This document shows positions 9,082-17,346 of a stretch of DNA of 40,000 nt, in pieces; the first letter of the stretch is position 1; each line of letters opens with the position of its first letter. Position numbers and translations under genes: made by a program. The notes under the pieces are model-generated. The model saw nothing but the letters and a program-made list of their open reading frames with translations. It did no database searches and was not told where the DNA came from. The DNA comes from an uncultured Planctomycetaceae bacterium. Lineage in GTDB: Bacteria > Planctomycetota > Planctomycetia > Pirellulales > UBA1268. Location: assembly GCA_903919035.1 (NCBI GenBank), contig CAIXGY010000271.1, forward strand, positions 1-40,000, written 5' to 3'.

Positions 9082-9657
9082 TCAGGTGCGAATCCAGCCC
9101 TGATGCGCATCGAAGGTGCTGACCACCCGTGCCGGAACTCCGGCCACGACCGCGCGGGCGGGAACGTCGTGGGTCACGATCGCGCCCGCCCCGACGACCG
9201 CGTGATCGCCGATGGTCACGCCGGCCAAAATCATCGCGTTGGCCGCCACCCAGACGTTGTCGCCGATGCGGACGGGCGCCCGTCGCGCCGGGGCGTCGGG
9301 CGTGACCTGATGGAAATCCGTGTCGAAAATGCAGGCCATGTCGCCGATCTTGCAGTCGTCGCCGATGTGGATCGAGAGCGACGCGCAGATGTTCACCCCG
9401 TCGTTGAAGAAACAGCGATCACCGACGATCAATTCCCCTCCCCTCTGGACGGTCAGGTTGTGGGGTATGCGAAACGAATTGAAACAACACTGCGCCCCGA
9501 ATTCACAACGACCGTGATTCACGCAGGCGGGCGGATTCCCGTGGAACTGAATCGCGCCTCCCGAGAGAATGCCTTGACGCTCGAGGTGCCGCCGCCACCG
9601 GCGTTCGCGGTCGCGTCGCCAAAGTCCGTGCGTCAGCCGGTACAGGGAACGAATCAT
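9082..9657 (-). CDS. Hexapeptide-repeat acyltransferase (WbbJ/LpxA-like)
   Basis: This 191-residue left-handed beta-helix acyltransferase probably O-acetylates a sugar of the repeat unit. After a basic N-terminal region (RLTHGLWRRDRERRWRR) come imperfect hexapeptide repeats: LIVGDRCFFNDGVNI, IHIGDDCKIGD, VRIGDNVWVAANAMI, VTIGDHAVVGAGAIV, ending in VVAGVPARVV, the usual C-terminal turn of maltose- and galactoside-acetyltransferase relatives. The catalytic-type His is probably in TDFHQVTPD. Its ATG overlaps the stop of the upstream GT4 as ATGA (9654-9657), so it is the last gene of the leftward operon that starts at 12914. Confidence 0.9.
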   Translation of the reverse strand: MIRSLYRLTHGLWRRDRERRWRRHLERQGILSGGAIQFHGNPPACVNHGRCEFGAQCCFNSFRIPHNLTVQRGGELIVGDRCFFNDGVNICASLSIHIGDDCKIGDMACIFDTDFHQVTPDAPARRAPVRIGDNVWVAANAMILAGVTIGDHAVVGAGAIVTHDVPARAVVAGVPARVVSTFDAHQGWIRT

Positions 9658-10877
9658 GGTGATCCTGGTTGCGAGGTGGGGGGCATGTCGTGGCCAAACA
9701 GGGTGGCATAGTCCTCGGTCAACGTCGAAGCCCTGATCCGCGTCCGGGCATACGAGAGGGCGGAGCCTGCCAGGGCGTCGAACGCCGGCTGATCCATGCC
9801 GGCAAGCGTCACGATCGCATCGCGAAACGCGCCGGGGTCACTCAAGGGCAGATCCCAGCCCGCCCCCGCTGCCTCAAGGCCGCGCCACGGCGTCTGGTCG
9901 CTGATGAGCACAGGGCGCCCCGTGCCGAGCGCCTCCGCGATCGCGTGGCCGTAATTCTCGCCGAACGTCGGCAGCACATAGCAGTGGTGTGCCGCCATGG
10001 CTGTCCGTACCCGATCGTGACTCACGGCGCCGGTCACCGTCACGACGACATGTGCCGGAAGCGCGGCGATGCGGTTGCTGCACTGTTCCCAGTACGCCGG
10101 ATCCTCCGTCGGTCCGGCGATCGTGAGGCGAGTCACCACCGTCTCGGGAACCGTTCGCAGGCAGTCGAGCAGGAACAGAAGGTTCTTCTTGGGAGCCACA
10201 CGCGACAGGAACAGCAACGACACCGCGCCAGGTCGTTTCACGAGCGGCGTCACCTCGCGGACCGGCGGCTCGGGGACGTTCGGAAGCACGTGAATTCGCG
10301 CCGGATTCACCCGCAGTCGCGCCAGGATCGCACGCTGTTCCTGGTCGTCGGTGGCATGAAACGTGACGCCGCGGAGCGTGCCCGTCGCCCGCATGGCCGT
10401 CAGGCATGCCACCTTCTTGAGCCGCTTGTATTGCAGCGCCCCATCGAGCAGTTCACCCCGCGGTGCCACGACGAGCCTCCCGCCGGCCGCCCGCCACCGG
10501 GCACACGACAGCGGCAGCAGCGTGAAGCGGGGAGAAAACATGCTGTTGAGGTAGGTGCACTCGGCGTTGACCTCCGCCATGAGGGCCCGCATGCGGGCCC
10601 GGGTCTGCCGGGCGGGCGACAGATACATGACCCGTGACGCGGCGCCGTGCGGCAGCCACTGATCCGCCGTGAGGCCGGGATAGGGCTCCGCGGAGCCGAA
10701 GTCACGGTCCGACGTCACGACGTGGATGTCGAACCGATCCTCCAGCAGCCCCACGAGGTTCGTGGTCGAGCGGATCGGGCCACCCGCGCGGTATCCGGGC
10801 GCGAACCACTGGGTGAACACGAGCAGGCGAGGTTTCTTTCCCACGAGCCGCCCCCGCCATGGAACAGCACCACTCAC
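9654..10877 (-). CDS. GT4-family glycosyltransferase
   Basis: This is a 407-residue GT-B glycosyltransferase. After about 13 residues it reads KPRLLVFTQWFAPGYRAGGP, the nucleotide-free N-domain opening typical of one GT4 group (WFxPxxRAGG). The C-domain has SLLFLSRVAPKKNLLFLL and the donor-binding block CYVLPTFGENYGHAIAEAL with an E-x7-E-like spacing (Glu of GEN, Glu of AEA). The start is GTG at 10877, overlapping the stop of the upstream gene as GTGA; an in-frame GTG at 10844 would also work. Sugar specificity is not readable. Confidence 0.88.
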   Translation of the reverse strand: MSGAVPWRGRLVGKKPRLLVFTQWFAPGYRAGGPIRSTTNLVGLLEDRFDIHVVTSDRDFGSAEPYPGLTADQWLPHGAASRVMYLSPARQTRARMRALMAEVNAECTYLNSMFSPRFTLLPLSCARWRAAGGRLVVAPRGELLDGALQYKRLKKVACLTAMRATGTLRGVTFHATDDQEQRAILARLRVNPARIHVLPNVPEPPVREVTPLVKRPGAVSLLFLSRVAPKKNLLFLLDCLRTVPETVVTRLTIAGPTEDPAYWEQCSNRIAALPAHVVVTVTGAVSHDRVRTAMAAHHCYVLPTFGENYGHAIAEALGTGRPVLISDQTPWRGLEAAGAGWDLPLSDPGAFRDAIVTLAGMDQPAFDALAGSALSYARTRIRASTLTEDYATLFGHDMPPTSQPGSP

Positions 10878-11827
10878 GACGGCGACCCGCCCCGCAAGCG
10901 CCGCATCAATCGAGATCCCGCCCGCGCGAGTCGGACGCCCGGATGGGCGTCAAACGGCGAGTATAGGTTTTTCCACCACGGCAGCCCTGTGACTCGCTTG
11001 AGTGCCGAACAGACCGCCCGGGAACGCACGTGGCGGTCGTACTGATGGAGGACGACCGTACGTTCGCCGGTGACGGTCGGACCGGCGTTCAGCCAGTCGA
11101 AGGACAGGTCTCGCGTGGCCAATAACCCCACCGATCGCATCCACCCCGTCTCCGCGGTGCTCACGACGCAGGGCGGCAAGCGGCCCGTGGCGGCGAGGTA
11201 ATTGTGAATCGGCTGGTCGCCGACGCTCCGCACCCGTTCCGCGCCCAGCCGATGAATCTCGTCGGTCATGGCCGTCACGTACTCTCGCATGGCGTCGACC
11301 GGGCCGAACACGACGCCGGCACAGAGGATCGGCTTGTCGGCAAGGGTCGCGAGGCCGTCGTCGCCATAGGCACCCGCCACCCATTTCGAGTTCCAGGGTT
11401 CGGATCCGATCGTGAGCCGCAGATTCTCCTGGGACAGGACGAGGGCGGTGCCGACGCATTTCTCCGACAGCCTGCCGGTCAGCACGACGTCCCTCGTGTC
11501 GGCGATCAAGACGTGCGATGCCGAGAGTTCAGCGAGTGCGGCCGAATACCACGAGTGGCGGGCGCCGAACAGGCCGCAGATCCAGGCGTGCTTGCGGGCC
11601 CTTCCGACGTCGGTGGTCGTGTCGAATGCGGGAACGGGATCCGCGATTTCGAGGGCCCGCACGCCGAATTGCCGAAACAATCCCCGATCGCGGTGTCCGA
11701 GGGGGGCCGTGATCAGCACGAGTTCGCTATCCGGATCGGTGTTCGCCACGCTCCGTGCGAGCAAATCGACCTCGGCCCAGACCCGGTCGGTCGGATAGAC
11801 GGCGATACCCAGAATCGCAGCTCGCAT
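10874..11827 (-). CDS. Putative GT-A-fold glycosyltransferase (unrecognised family)
   Basis: This is a 317-residue protein that I cannot place in a named family. It opens with an alpha/beta pattern (MRAAILGIAVYPTDRVW), and has SHVLIADTRDVVLTG at about residues 110-125. In several nucleotide-sugar transferases an ADTRDV-type sequence acts as the metal-binding DxD site. Later features are KWVAGAYGDD, ILCAGVVFGPVDAM and DQPIHNYLA; an 'AGV..G' and 'DQ' pair is common in GT8-like and similar GT-A proteins. It sits between a GT2 and a GT4 in one leftward operon, which supports a glycosyltransferase role. ATG 11827 is used; the longer frame from 11902 would overlap the GT2 gene. Confidence 0.6.
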   Translation of the reverse strand: MRAAILGIAVYPTDRVWAEVDLLARSVANTDPDSELVLITAPLGHRDRGLFRQFGVRALEIADPVPAFDTTTDVGRARKHAWICGLFGARHSWYSAALAELSASHVLIADTRDVVLTGRLSEKCVGTALVLSQENLRLTIGSEPWNSKWVAGAYGDDGLATLADKPILCAGVVFGPVDAMREYVTAMTDEIHRLGAERVRSVGDQPIHNYLAATGRLPPCVVSTAETGWMRSVGLLATRDLSFDWLNAGPTVTGERTVVLHQYDRHVRSRAVCSALKRVTGLPWWKNLYSPFDAHPGVRLARAGSRLMRRLRGGSPS

Positions 11828-11861
11828 GGTGACCACGTGTGAAAAGAGGCCCGGGCCGGCG

Positions 11862-12914
11862 TCATTGAACCCGCAGGCGAGTCCAGGGGCCGGCCGCCAC
11901 ATCGTGAATGTGCTTCGTATACTCAGATCGCTCCATGGCGATGCGTCGCAGGGCCCCCCAATGCTGATGCAGCAGCCTTTTCCTCCAGAATCGCCGCCCG
12001 ACCGGTGTGTCGTCGTACGAATCGGGTGACATCTGGCTGGCGATCAGCTGGCGACATTTGGCCACGAGTTGCCACTGCCACGAATATCGGCGTGGAAACG
12101 GGGGGCCGGTCTGTTTCGTCGTGAACATAAACGGGTCGATACCGAGGCTGCCCGCACCGACCGTTTCGCACAGCGTCCAAAACGCCCGTTCGGTCAGTCT
12201 TTCCACGGCGACGGAATGCAGCAGGCGCATCCGCGGATCATGCCCGAAGCGGAATCCCATGCTGCGGATCAGAAAGCACAACTCGATGTCCTCGCCGCTG
12301 ATTTTGCGACCTCGGATTGCGTCGTTGAAAAACCGATAGCCCGCCTCAAAAGCCGCCAGCAACGGCGCCTTGCGAAACGTCATGCCTGCTCCCGCGACGT
12401 AGCCCAAATCCGCCACCTCGCGGCCCAGGTGATCGGTCGTCAGGTTGTCCTGTAGTTGAGGTCTCGCGCAGGCCAGGTGGTCCTTGGCCCATTGGAACCA
12501 GGGCGGTGGCTCGATGCCGTCGGCCAGGCGTTTGTCGGGGCCGATGATGCCCACCTGAGGGAAGTCGGCGAAAAAGCGAACCGCGTGCTCAAAAAACCCC
12601 GGCTCGATGAAGTTGTCGTCATCGATGATGCACACGAGAGCCCCGCGTGCGGCCCGCACCCCCAACTCGAACGCGTGGTTCTTGCCCGGCCGGGGGGCGT
12701 GCAGCAGCGTGGCCAATCCCTCCCGGCCGCGGCGAACATCCTCGACGATCGACACCGTAGCGTCGGTCGAGCCGTTGTCGACGACGATCAATTCGCCGGT
12801 GCCCGCGGGCGAGCGTTCGAGTTCTTCGATGCACCGCCCTGCCGCCTCACCGATCGTCCGGGCGCCGTTCCTGGTGCATATCAAGACGGTCAGGTGGATC
12901 TCGTCGTGAGCCAT
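11862..12914 (-). CDS. GT2-family glycosyltransferase
   Basis: This 350-residue GT-A glycosyltransferase is the first gene of the leftward operon 12914-9082. Motifs: LTVLICTRNGARTIG at the N-terminus, LIVVDNGSTDATVSIV for nucleotide binding, ALVCIIDDDNFIEPGFF as the metal-binding DxD region, and GEDIELCFLIRSMG, the conserved ED acceptor-side motif. No membrane helices are evident. ATG 12914 starts at the conserved region; an upstream in-frame TTG (12947) would add residues encoded by a small 15-bp tandem duplication. The gene diverges from the epimerase at 13149 with a 234-bp shared upstream region. Confidence 0.9.
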   Translation of the reverse strand: MAHDEIHLTVLICTRNGARTIGEAAGRCIEELERSPAGTGELIVVDNGSTDATVSIVEDVRRGREGLATLLHAPRPGKNHAFELGVRAARGALVCIIDDDNFIEPGFFEHAVRFFADFPQVGIIGPDKRLADGIEPPPWFQWAKDHLACARPQLQDNLTTDHLGREVADLGYVAGAGMTFRKAPLLAAFEAGYRFFNDAIRGRKISGEDIELCFLIRSMGFRFGHDPRMRLLHSVAVERLTERAFWTLCETVGAGSLGIDPFMFTTKQTGPPFPRRYSWQWQLVAKCRQLIASQMSPDSYDDTPVGRRFWRKRLLHQHWGALRRIAMERSEYTKHIHDVAAGPWTRLRVQ

Positions 12915-12933
12915 CGCACCATCCCAGGCCAAA

Positions 12934-12961
12934 GTCCGTTGGGCCAACGTCCGTTGGGCCA
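12934..12961. repeat. Two 13-bp tandem copies, period 15
   Basis: The 13-base unit GTCCGTTGGGCCA occurs at 12934-12946 and again at 12949-12961. It lies in the leader of the leftward GT2 gene just upstream of its ATG. It is short and may be a replication slip without function. Confidence 0.7.
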
Positions 12962-13084
12962 GTCACCCGCCTGACCACTCCACCGGGAAGGGCCGCTGCC
13001 ATTTCGATGGACTTGGGTTTGCCTGACCATCGATTCTGACGAGAATATCCTAACCTAACCGAAAGGCGCTGAAAGCCATGTCAC

Positions 13085-13090
13085 TATACT
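13085..13090 (+). promoter_or_regulatory. Candidate -10 box TATACT upstream of epimerase
   Basis: TATACT stands out as an A/T-rich hexamer in GC-rich sequence 59 bases before ATG 13149. I see no matching -35 hexamer at 16-18 bases. The nine-base context CACTATACT is shared with the region upstream of the first AsnB-like gene (15303-15311). Confidence 0.4.
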
Positions 13091-13148
13091 GTACATCCCG
13101 GATTTTGATTCCACGGACGACATCCCCCAGATGTCGGGGAGCGATGCC

Positions 13149-14069
13149 ATGCAACGATTGTTGATCACCGGAGGCTGCGGGTTCATCGGGTCCGCGTTGG
13201 TGCGGGAGTTCCAACGCCGAGACGTCGAGATCTTCGTCCTCGACAACAACAGCTACGGCTCGCGGGGCATCATCGACATCGACGACGAGCACTTCCTGTT
13301 CGGCGACATCCTCGACCCGGCACGGACGCGGGACGCCATGCGGACGGCGCGGCCGGATGTCGTCATCCACCTGGCGGCGATCCACTTCATCCCCCACTGC
13401 AATCAATATCCGTTCGAGTCGGCCAACGTGAATCTGCAGGGCACGGTGAACGTGCTCGACGCTGCCAGGGAGCAGGGCGGGGTGGGGAAGCTTCTCTTCG
13501 CCTCCACGGCGGCGGTCTATCCGATCGCCGATGTCGCGGTCGCCGAGACGCATCCGGTTGGTCCGCTCGACATTTACGGACTCTCGAAGACGATCGGCGA
13601 GCGGTTGTGCCACGAATTTCACCTGGCGACGGGTGTGCCCACGATCGTGTGCCGCTTCTTCAACGCCTTCGGCCCGAACGAGACGAATCCGCACCTCATC
13701 CCAGAGATTCAACGGCAGGTCCTCTCGGGCAGTCGCACGCTCAAACTTGGCAATCTCGACCCGAAGCGGGACTTCATCCATACCTACGACATGGCCACGG
13801 CTGTCACCGCCTTGCTCGACACGTTCGATCGTGGCTACGACACCTTCAATTTGGGCCGCGGCGAGGAATATTCGGTGCGCGAGATCGTGGCGGCGTTCTC
13901 CCGGGCCATCGGCGTGCCGATCGACATCGAGGTGGAAGCCGCCCGGGTGCGAAAGGTCGAGCGGATGCACCTGCTGGCGGACATCACGAAGATCCAGCGG
14001 TTCACGGGCTGGAAGCCCCGAATTTCTCTCGACGAGGGGATCGCCACGCTCGTCACCGAGGGCGTGTGA
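13149..14069 (+). CDS. NAD-dependent nucleotide-sugar epimerase/dehydratase (GalE-like)
   Basis: This 306-residue extended SDR interconverts or modifies an NDP-sugar for the polysaccharide. It has ITGGCGFIGSALV (NAD binding) at about residues 6-18, STAAVYP (Ser active-site region), YGLSK (catalytic Tyr/Lys), and RFFNAFGPNETNPHLIPE, the usual substrate-binding region of UDP-hexose 4-epimerases and related enzymes. The C-terminal YDTFNLGRGEEYSVREIV is also typical. The chosen ATG 13149 has GGGGAG at 13136-13141 seven bases upstream; the alternative ATG 13131 has none. The stop overlaps the next GT4 as TGATG (14067-14071). Which sugar is used is unknown. Confidence 0.9.
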   Translation: MQRLLITGGCGFIGSALVREFQRRDVEIFVLDNNSYGSRGIIDIDDEHFLFGDILDPARTRDAMRTARPDVVIHLAAIHFIPHCNQYPFESANVNLQGTVNVLDAAREQGGVGKLLFASTAAVYPIADVAVAETHPVGPLDIYGLSKTIGERLCHEFHLATGVPTIVCRFFNAFGPNETNPHLIPEIQRQVLSGSRTLKLGNLDPKRDFIHTYDMATAVTALLDTFDRGYDTFNLGRGEEYSVREIVAAFSRAIGVPIDIEVEAARVRKVERMHLLADITKIQRFTGWKPRISLDEGIATLVTEGV

Positions 14070-15211
14070 TGCGGGTCGCGATCTGCGCTGATGGAATGTT
14101 TCCCGAGTCCATCGGCGGTATTCAGCGACATTCGCGGCTGCTCGTGGAGAGCCTCGCCCACGGCTTTCCCGAACTCGGCATCACGGTCGTGCACACGCAC
14201 CCCGACAAGAGGTTGTTCGCCGGGTTCCCGAACGTCGAGGAGCGGCCGGTGGAGCCCCGCCCCGGCAGACGGCAGTACATCCTGGAGACCTACGATCTGT
14301 CGGGGCGCGTGGCCGACGTGCTCCGGACCATGCCGGACGCGATTGTCTATTCCCAGGGCATGGTCGTGTGGAAAGACATCGCCGAATTCTCACGTCGACT
14401 CATCGTGAATCCACACGGGCTCGAGGCCCATCAGGCGTTTGGCTGGAAGGACTGGCTCGTGACGCTGCCGTTTCGGCGGATCTTCGAGCACATCTTCCGC
14501 CATGCCGGTCACGTGGTGTCGCTTGGCGGCCGCCTGACCACGATTCTGCGGCGGATCGTGCCGGATCCCGATCGGCGGATCGTCGTGCTGCCGAACGGCG
14601 TTGTGCCACCGGTCGGACCGCCGCTGGATCGCGAGTGTCCTGCCGGGCACCTCGACGCGCTGTTCGTGGGTCGATTCGCCACGAACAAGGGCATTGCCGA
14701 CCTGCTCGCAGCCGTGGATCTTCTCAATGCGAGGGGTTTCGGCGACCGGCTCCGCGTCAGGCTCGTCGGCGGCGGGCCCCTCTACGAGCCGCTGCTCGGG
14801 GCGAATCGGCGGGCCAATGTCGAGTTTTGTGGCGGCGTCGACGATGCCACGCTCGACCGTCTCTATATGGAGGCCGACGTCTTCGTGCTACCGACGCTCT
14901 TCGAGGGCATGCCCACGGTCGTGCTCGAGGCGATGGCCCGGGGGCTGCCGATCATCGTCACCGACGTCGGGGCGACGCGGGAACTCGTGGACGACACCAA
15001 CGGATTCATCATCGACAAGGGCAACCCAGCCGACCTCGCGGGTCGGCTGGAGCGGATGGTGTCCATGTCCGCGGTCGAGCGCCGGGCACTGGGCCACGCC
15101 TCCCTGGAGCGCGTTCATGCGCGGTTCACGTGGCCGCGGGTGGCCCAGGCACACATGGAGCTTTTCGAGAAAGTCGCCGCAGCTCTTGCGGCCGGTGATC
15201 GCCGCGCCTGA
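14069..15211 (+). CDS. GT4-family glycosyltransferase
   Basis: This 380-residue GT-B enzyme starts MRVAICADGMFPESIGGIQRH, whose 'GGIQRH' is typical for the acceptor-side loop of GT4. The C-domain shows ALFVGRFATNKGIADLL, RVRLVGGGP and VFVLPTLFEGMPTVVLEAM, which contains the E-x7-E donor site, followed by GATRELVDDTNGFI. Its start overlaps the epimerase stop by one base, so the two are co-translated. The next gene, the first AsnB-like gene, starts 173 bases later with its own possible -10 box. Confidence 0.92.
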   Translation: MRVAICADGMFPESIGGIQRHSRLLVESLAHGFPELGITVVHTHPDKRLFAGFPNVEERPVEPRPGRRQYILETYDLSGRVADVLRTMPDAIVYSQGMVVWKDIAEFSRRLIVNPHGLEAHQAFGWKDWLVTLPFRRIFEHIFRHAGHVVSLGGRLTTILRRIVPDPDRRIVVLPNGVVPPVGPPLDRECPAGHLDALFVGRFATNKGIADLLAAVDLLNARGFGDRLRVRLVGGGPLYEPLLGANRRANVEFCGGVDDATLDRLYMEADVFVLPTLFEGMPTVVLEAMARGLPIIVTDVGATRELVDDTNGFIIDKGNPADLAGRLERMVSMSAVERRALGHASLERVHARFTWPRVAQAHMELFEKVAAALAAGDRRA

Positions 15212-15305
15212 TCGCACGAACTGTCAATTCACCAGCTCGCAGCGTGGCGGCATCGGCTTGCGAAGGCGAAAGGTGGCTGCGGCGAAGTCTGCCTGTACCG
15301 AGCAC

Positions 15306-15311
15306 TATACT
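15306..15311 (+). promoter_or_regulatory. Candidate -10 box TATACT upstream of AsnB-like gene 1
   Basis: TATACT lies 73 bases before ATG 15385 in a 173-bp gap and shares CACTATACT with 13082-13090. No clear -35 partner is visible, so this is a weak call. Confidence 0.35.
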
Positions 15312-15384
15312 CCTGGGGGGTCGGCCGAGTGCCCGGTCGCTGACCCTTTGGATCGCGTCGTCCACCGGCTCATTCAGCGTTCGT

Positions 15385-17346
15385 ATGTGCGGCATCTGCG
15401 GCATCATCGGCGGTTTCGGCGACCGCACCGAGCCTGCGGTTCGCGCGATGATGCAAGCGATGGTGCATCGTGGCCCGGACGACGACGGTTATGAAGAGCG
15501 CCCCGTGGGGAGCGACATCGGCGGGGCCGTCGCGGCCTTCGGATTTCGGAGGCTCGCCATCCTGGATCTCACTCCGGCCGGCCATCAGCCGATGGTCGAT
15601 GCCATCACCGGAAACTGTCTCGCCTTCAATGGCGAGATCTACAACTTCCGGCACCTCCGGAATCGATTGGCGGCCCAGGGGGTCAGGTTCCGCAGCACGG
15701 GCGACACGGAGGTATTGCTCCAGGCACTGACGTGCTGGGGTGAGGCGGCCCTCGACGAGCTTGACGGGATGTTCGCCTTCGCGTTTTACGAGGCCCGCAC
15801 CCGGCGCGTCCTTCTCGCCCGCGACCATCTGGGAATCAAGCCACTGTATCTCGCGCGGCAGCCCCGGGGGATCGTCTTCGCGAGCGAGGTGCGGGCCGTG
15901 CTGGCGTCGGGGCTCGTGCCCGCGGATCTGGATCAGGCCGGTCTCGCGGCCTTTCTCGCGTACGGCGCCCCGCAGGATCCGCTCACCGTTCATCGTGCGA
16001 TTCGTTCACTGCCCGCGGGATCCATGCAGTGGTTCGACGGCGGTGCGGCGGCGGGCTCGCCTTCGCCACCTCCCCGACGGTGGTGGCGGTTTCCACCCGT
16101 GGCGGAGCCGCTGCCGGAGGGCGAACTGGTCGATCGTATTCAAGAGGTCTGCATCCAGGCGGTTCGAGAACAGTGCGTCGCCGACGTGCCGCTCGTGGTG
16201 TTTCTGTCCGGAGGTGTCGACAGTGCCGTGCTCGCCGCGCTCGCCAAGGGCAACAGCGACCGGCTGTTCACGTTCACCGTCGGCAACGCGACGTCGGCAA
16301 CGGAGGACGAGACGGCCCAGGCCCGGGAGACGGCCGGATTCCTGGAGACCGTGCATTACGAGACGGTGGTCGACGACGACTGGGTGCAGTCGGAATGGCG
16401 GGAATGGATGCTCGGCCTCGACCGGCCGAGCGTGGATGGCCTCAACACGCTCTTGGTGAGCAACGCCGTCAAAGTGGCGGGCAATACGGTGGCCCTGTCG
16501 GGTCTCGGTGCCGACGAGCTATTCGGGGGCTACGTCACCTTCGACGAGGTCCGCCGCCTGCGGCGGATGGTGGCCCCGGCGGGTGTCGTCCCGAAGGCGG
16601 CTCGGTCGGTCATGGTGCCGCTCGTGGCCCGGCTCGCGGGCGTCAACCGGCGCCAGCGGATCATCGATCTGTTCGGGGGCGGGATCACCTATCTCGACCT
16701 CGCGCTCCGGGCCAGGCGCGTCCACGGTGACGAGCATCTCGAGGCGATGGGTTTCGATCGTCGTGCCTTGGGACTAACGGAGCACTGGCTGCCGTCGGAG
16801 GCCTACGACGCGTTGACGGACGTCAATCAGGAACTGTTTCATACGGTTTCCCAGGTCGAGACCTTGTTCTACATGGGCAACACGCTGCTGCGCGATGCCG
16901 ACATCAGCAGCATGAACTGCTCGCTGGAAACCCGTGTGCCGTTCCTCGGTCGCCGGGTCGTCGATCTCGTCGGCTCGATACCGGGCAGGATTCATTTTCC
17001 GCCCGGGCCGGCGCGGAAACACCTGTTGCGGCAGATGGCCTCGCGCGTCCTGCCCCCACGCGTGCTGGAAAGGCCGAAACGCGGATTTCATCTGCCGCTG
17101 ACGCTCTGGATGAACGGCGCGCTGCGCGAGGAGTGCGAGGGCAGCATCGCCGGCCTCGCCACGTCGCCCGCGATCGATGGCGGTGGCGTTCACGACGTGT
17201 GGCAGACCGCGGTGGCACATCCAGGCCACCGCAGCCAGGCCCAACGATTATCGCTGGTTGTACTGGGAGCCTATCTCGACAAGATCGGGTCGGCGAACCC
17301 GGTCGCAGCCCGGCCTACCAGGAATTCGGCGACCGTCAGCGGGTGA
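15385..17346 (+). CDS. asnB: Asparagine synthase-like amidotransferase 1
   Basis: This 653-residue glutamine-dependent amidotransferase has both halves intact. The N-terminal glutaminase starts with MCGICG, so Cys2 is the nucleophile after Met removal; RGPDDDGY and FNGEIYNFRHLR are glutamine-binding motifs. The synthetase half has the ATP pyrophosphatase loop SGGVDS (275-280) and LSGLGADELFGGY. In polysaccharide loci AsnB-like enzymes usually amidate uronic-acid carboxyls of the glycan instead of making free asparagine; that role is inferred from context. ATG 15385 is required because Cys2 must be the first residue after Met. The gene ends tail to tail with the GT2 on the other strand with 11 bases of overlap. 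Confidence 0.93.
   Translation: MCGICGIIGGFGDRTEPAVRAMMQAMVHRGPDDDGYEERPVGSDIGGAVAAFGFRRLAILDLTPAGHQPMVDAITGNCLAFNGEIYNFRHLRNRLAAQGVRFRSTGDTEVLLQALTCWGEAALDELDGMFAFAFYEARTRRVLLARDHLGIKPLYLARQPRGIVFASEVRAVLASGLVPADLDQAGLAAFLAYGAPQDPLTVHRAIRSLPAGSMQWFDGGAAAGSPSPPPRRWWRFPPVAEPLPEGELVDRIQEVCIQAVREQCVADVPLVVFLSGGVDSAVLAALAKGNSDRLFTFTVGNATSATEDETAQARETAGFLETVHYETVVDDDWVQSEWREWMLGLDRPSVDGLNTLLVSNAVKVAGNTVALSGLGADELFGGYVTFDEVRRLRRMVAPAGVVPKAARSVMVPLVARLAGVNRRQRIIDLFGGGITYLDLALRARRVHGDEHLEAMGFDRRALGLTEHWLPSEAYDALTDVNQELFHTVSQVETLFYMGNTLLRDADISSMNCSLETRVPFLGRRVVDLVGSIPGRIHFPPGPARKHLLRQMASRVLPPRVLERPKRGFHLPLTLWMNGALREECEGSIAGLATSPAIDGGGVHDVWQTAVAHPGHRSQAQRLSLVVLGAYLDKIGSANPVAARPTRNSATVSG

Noticed and set aside
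12934-12961. Short tandem copies considered as start of a CRISPR-like array
   Set aside because: Only two copies with a two-base gap and no spacers.
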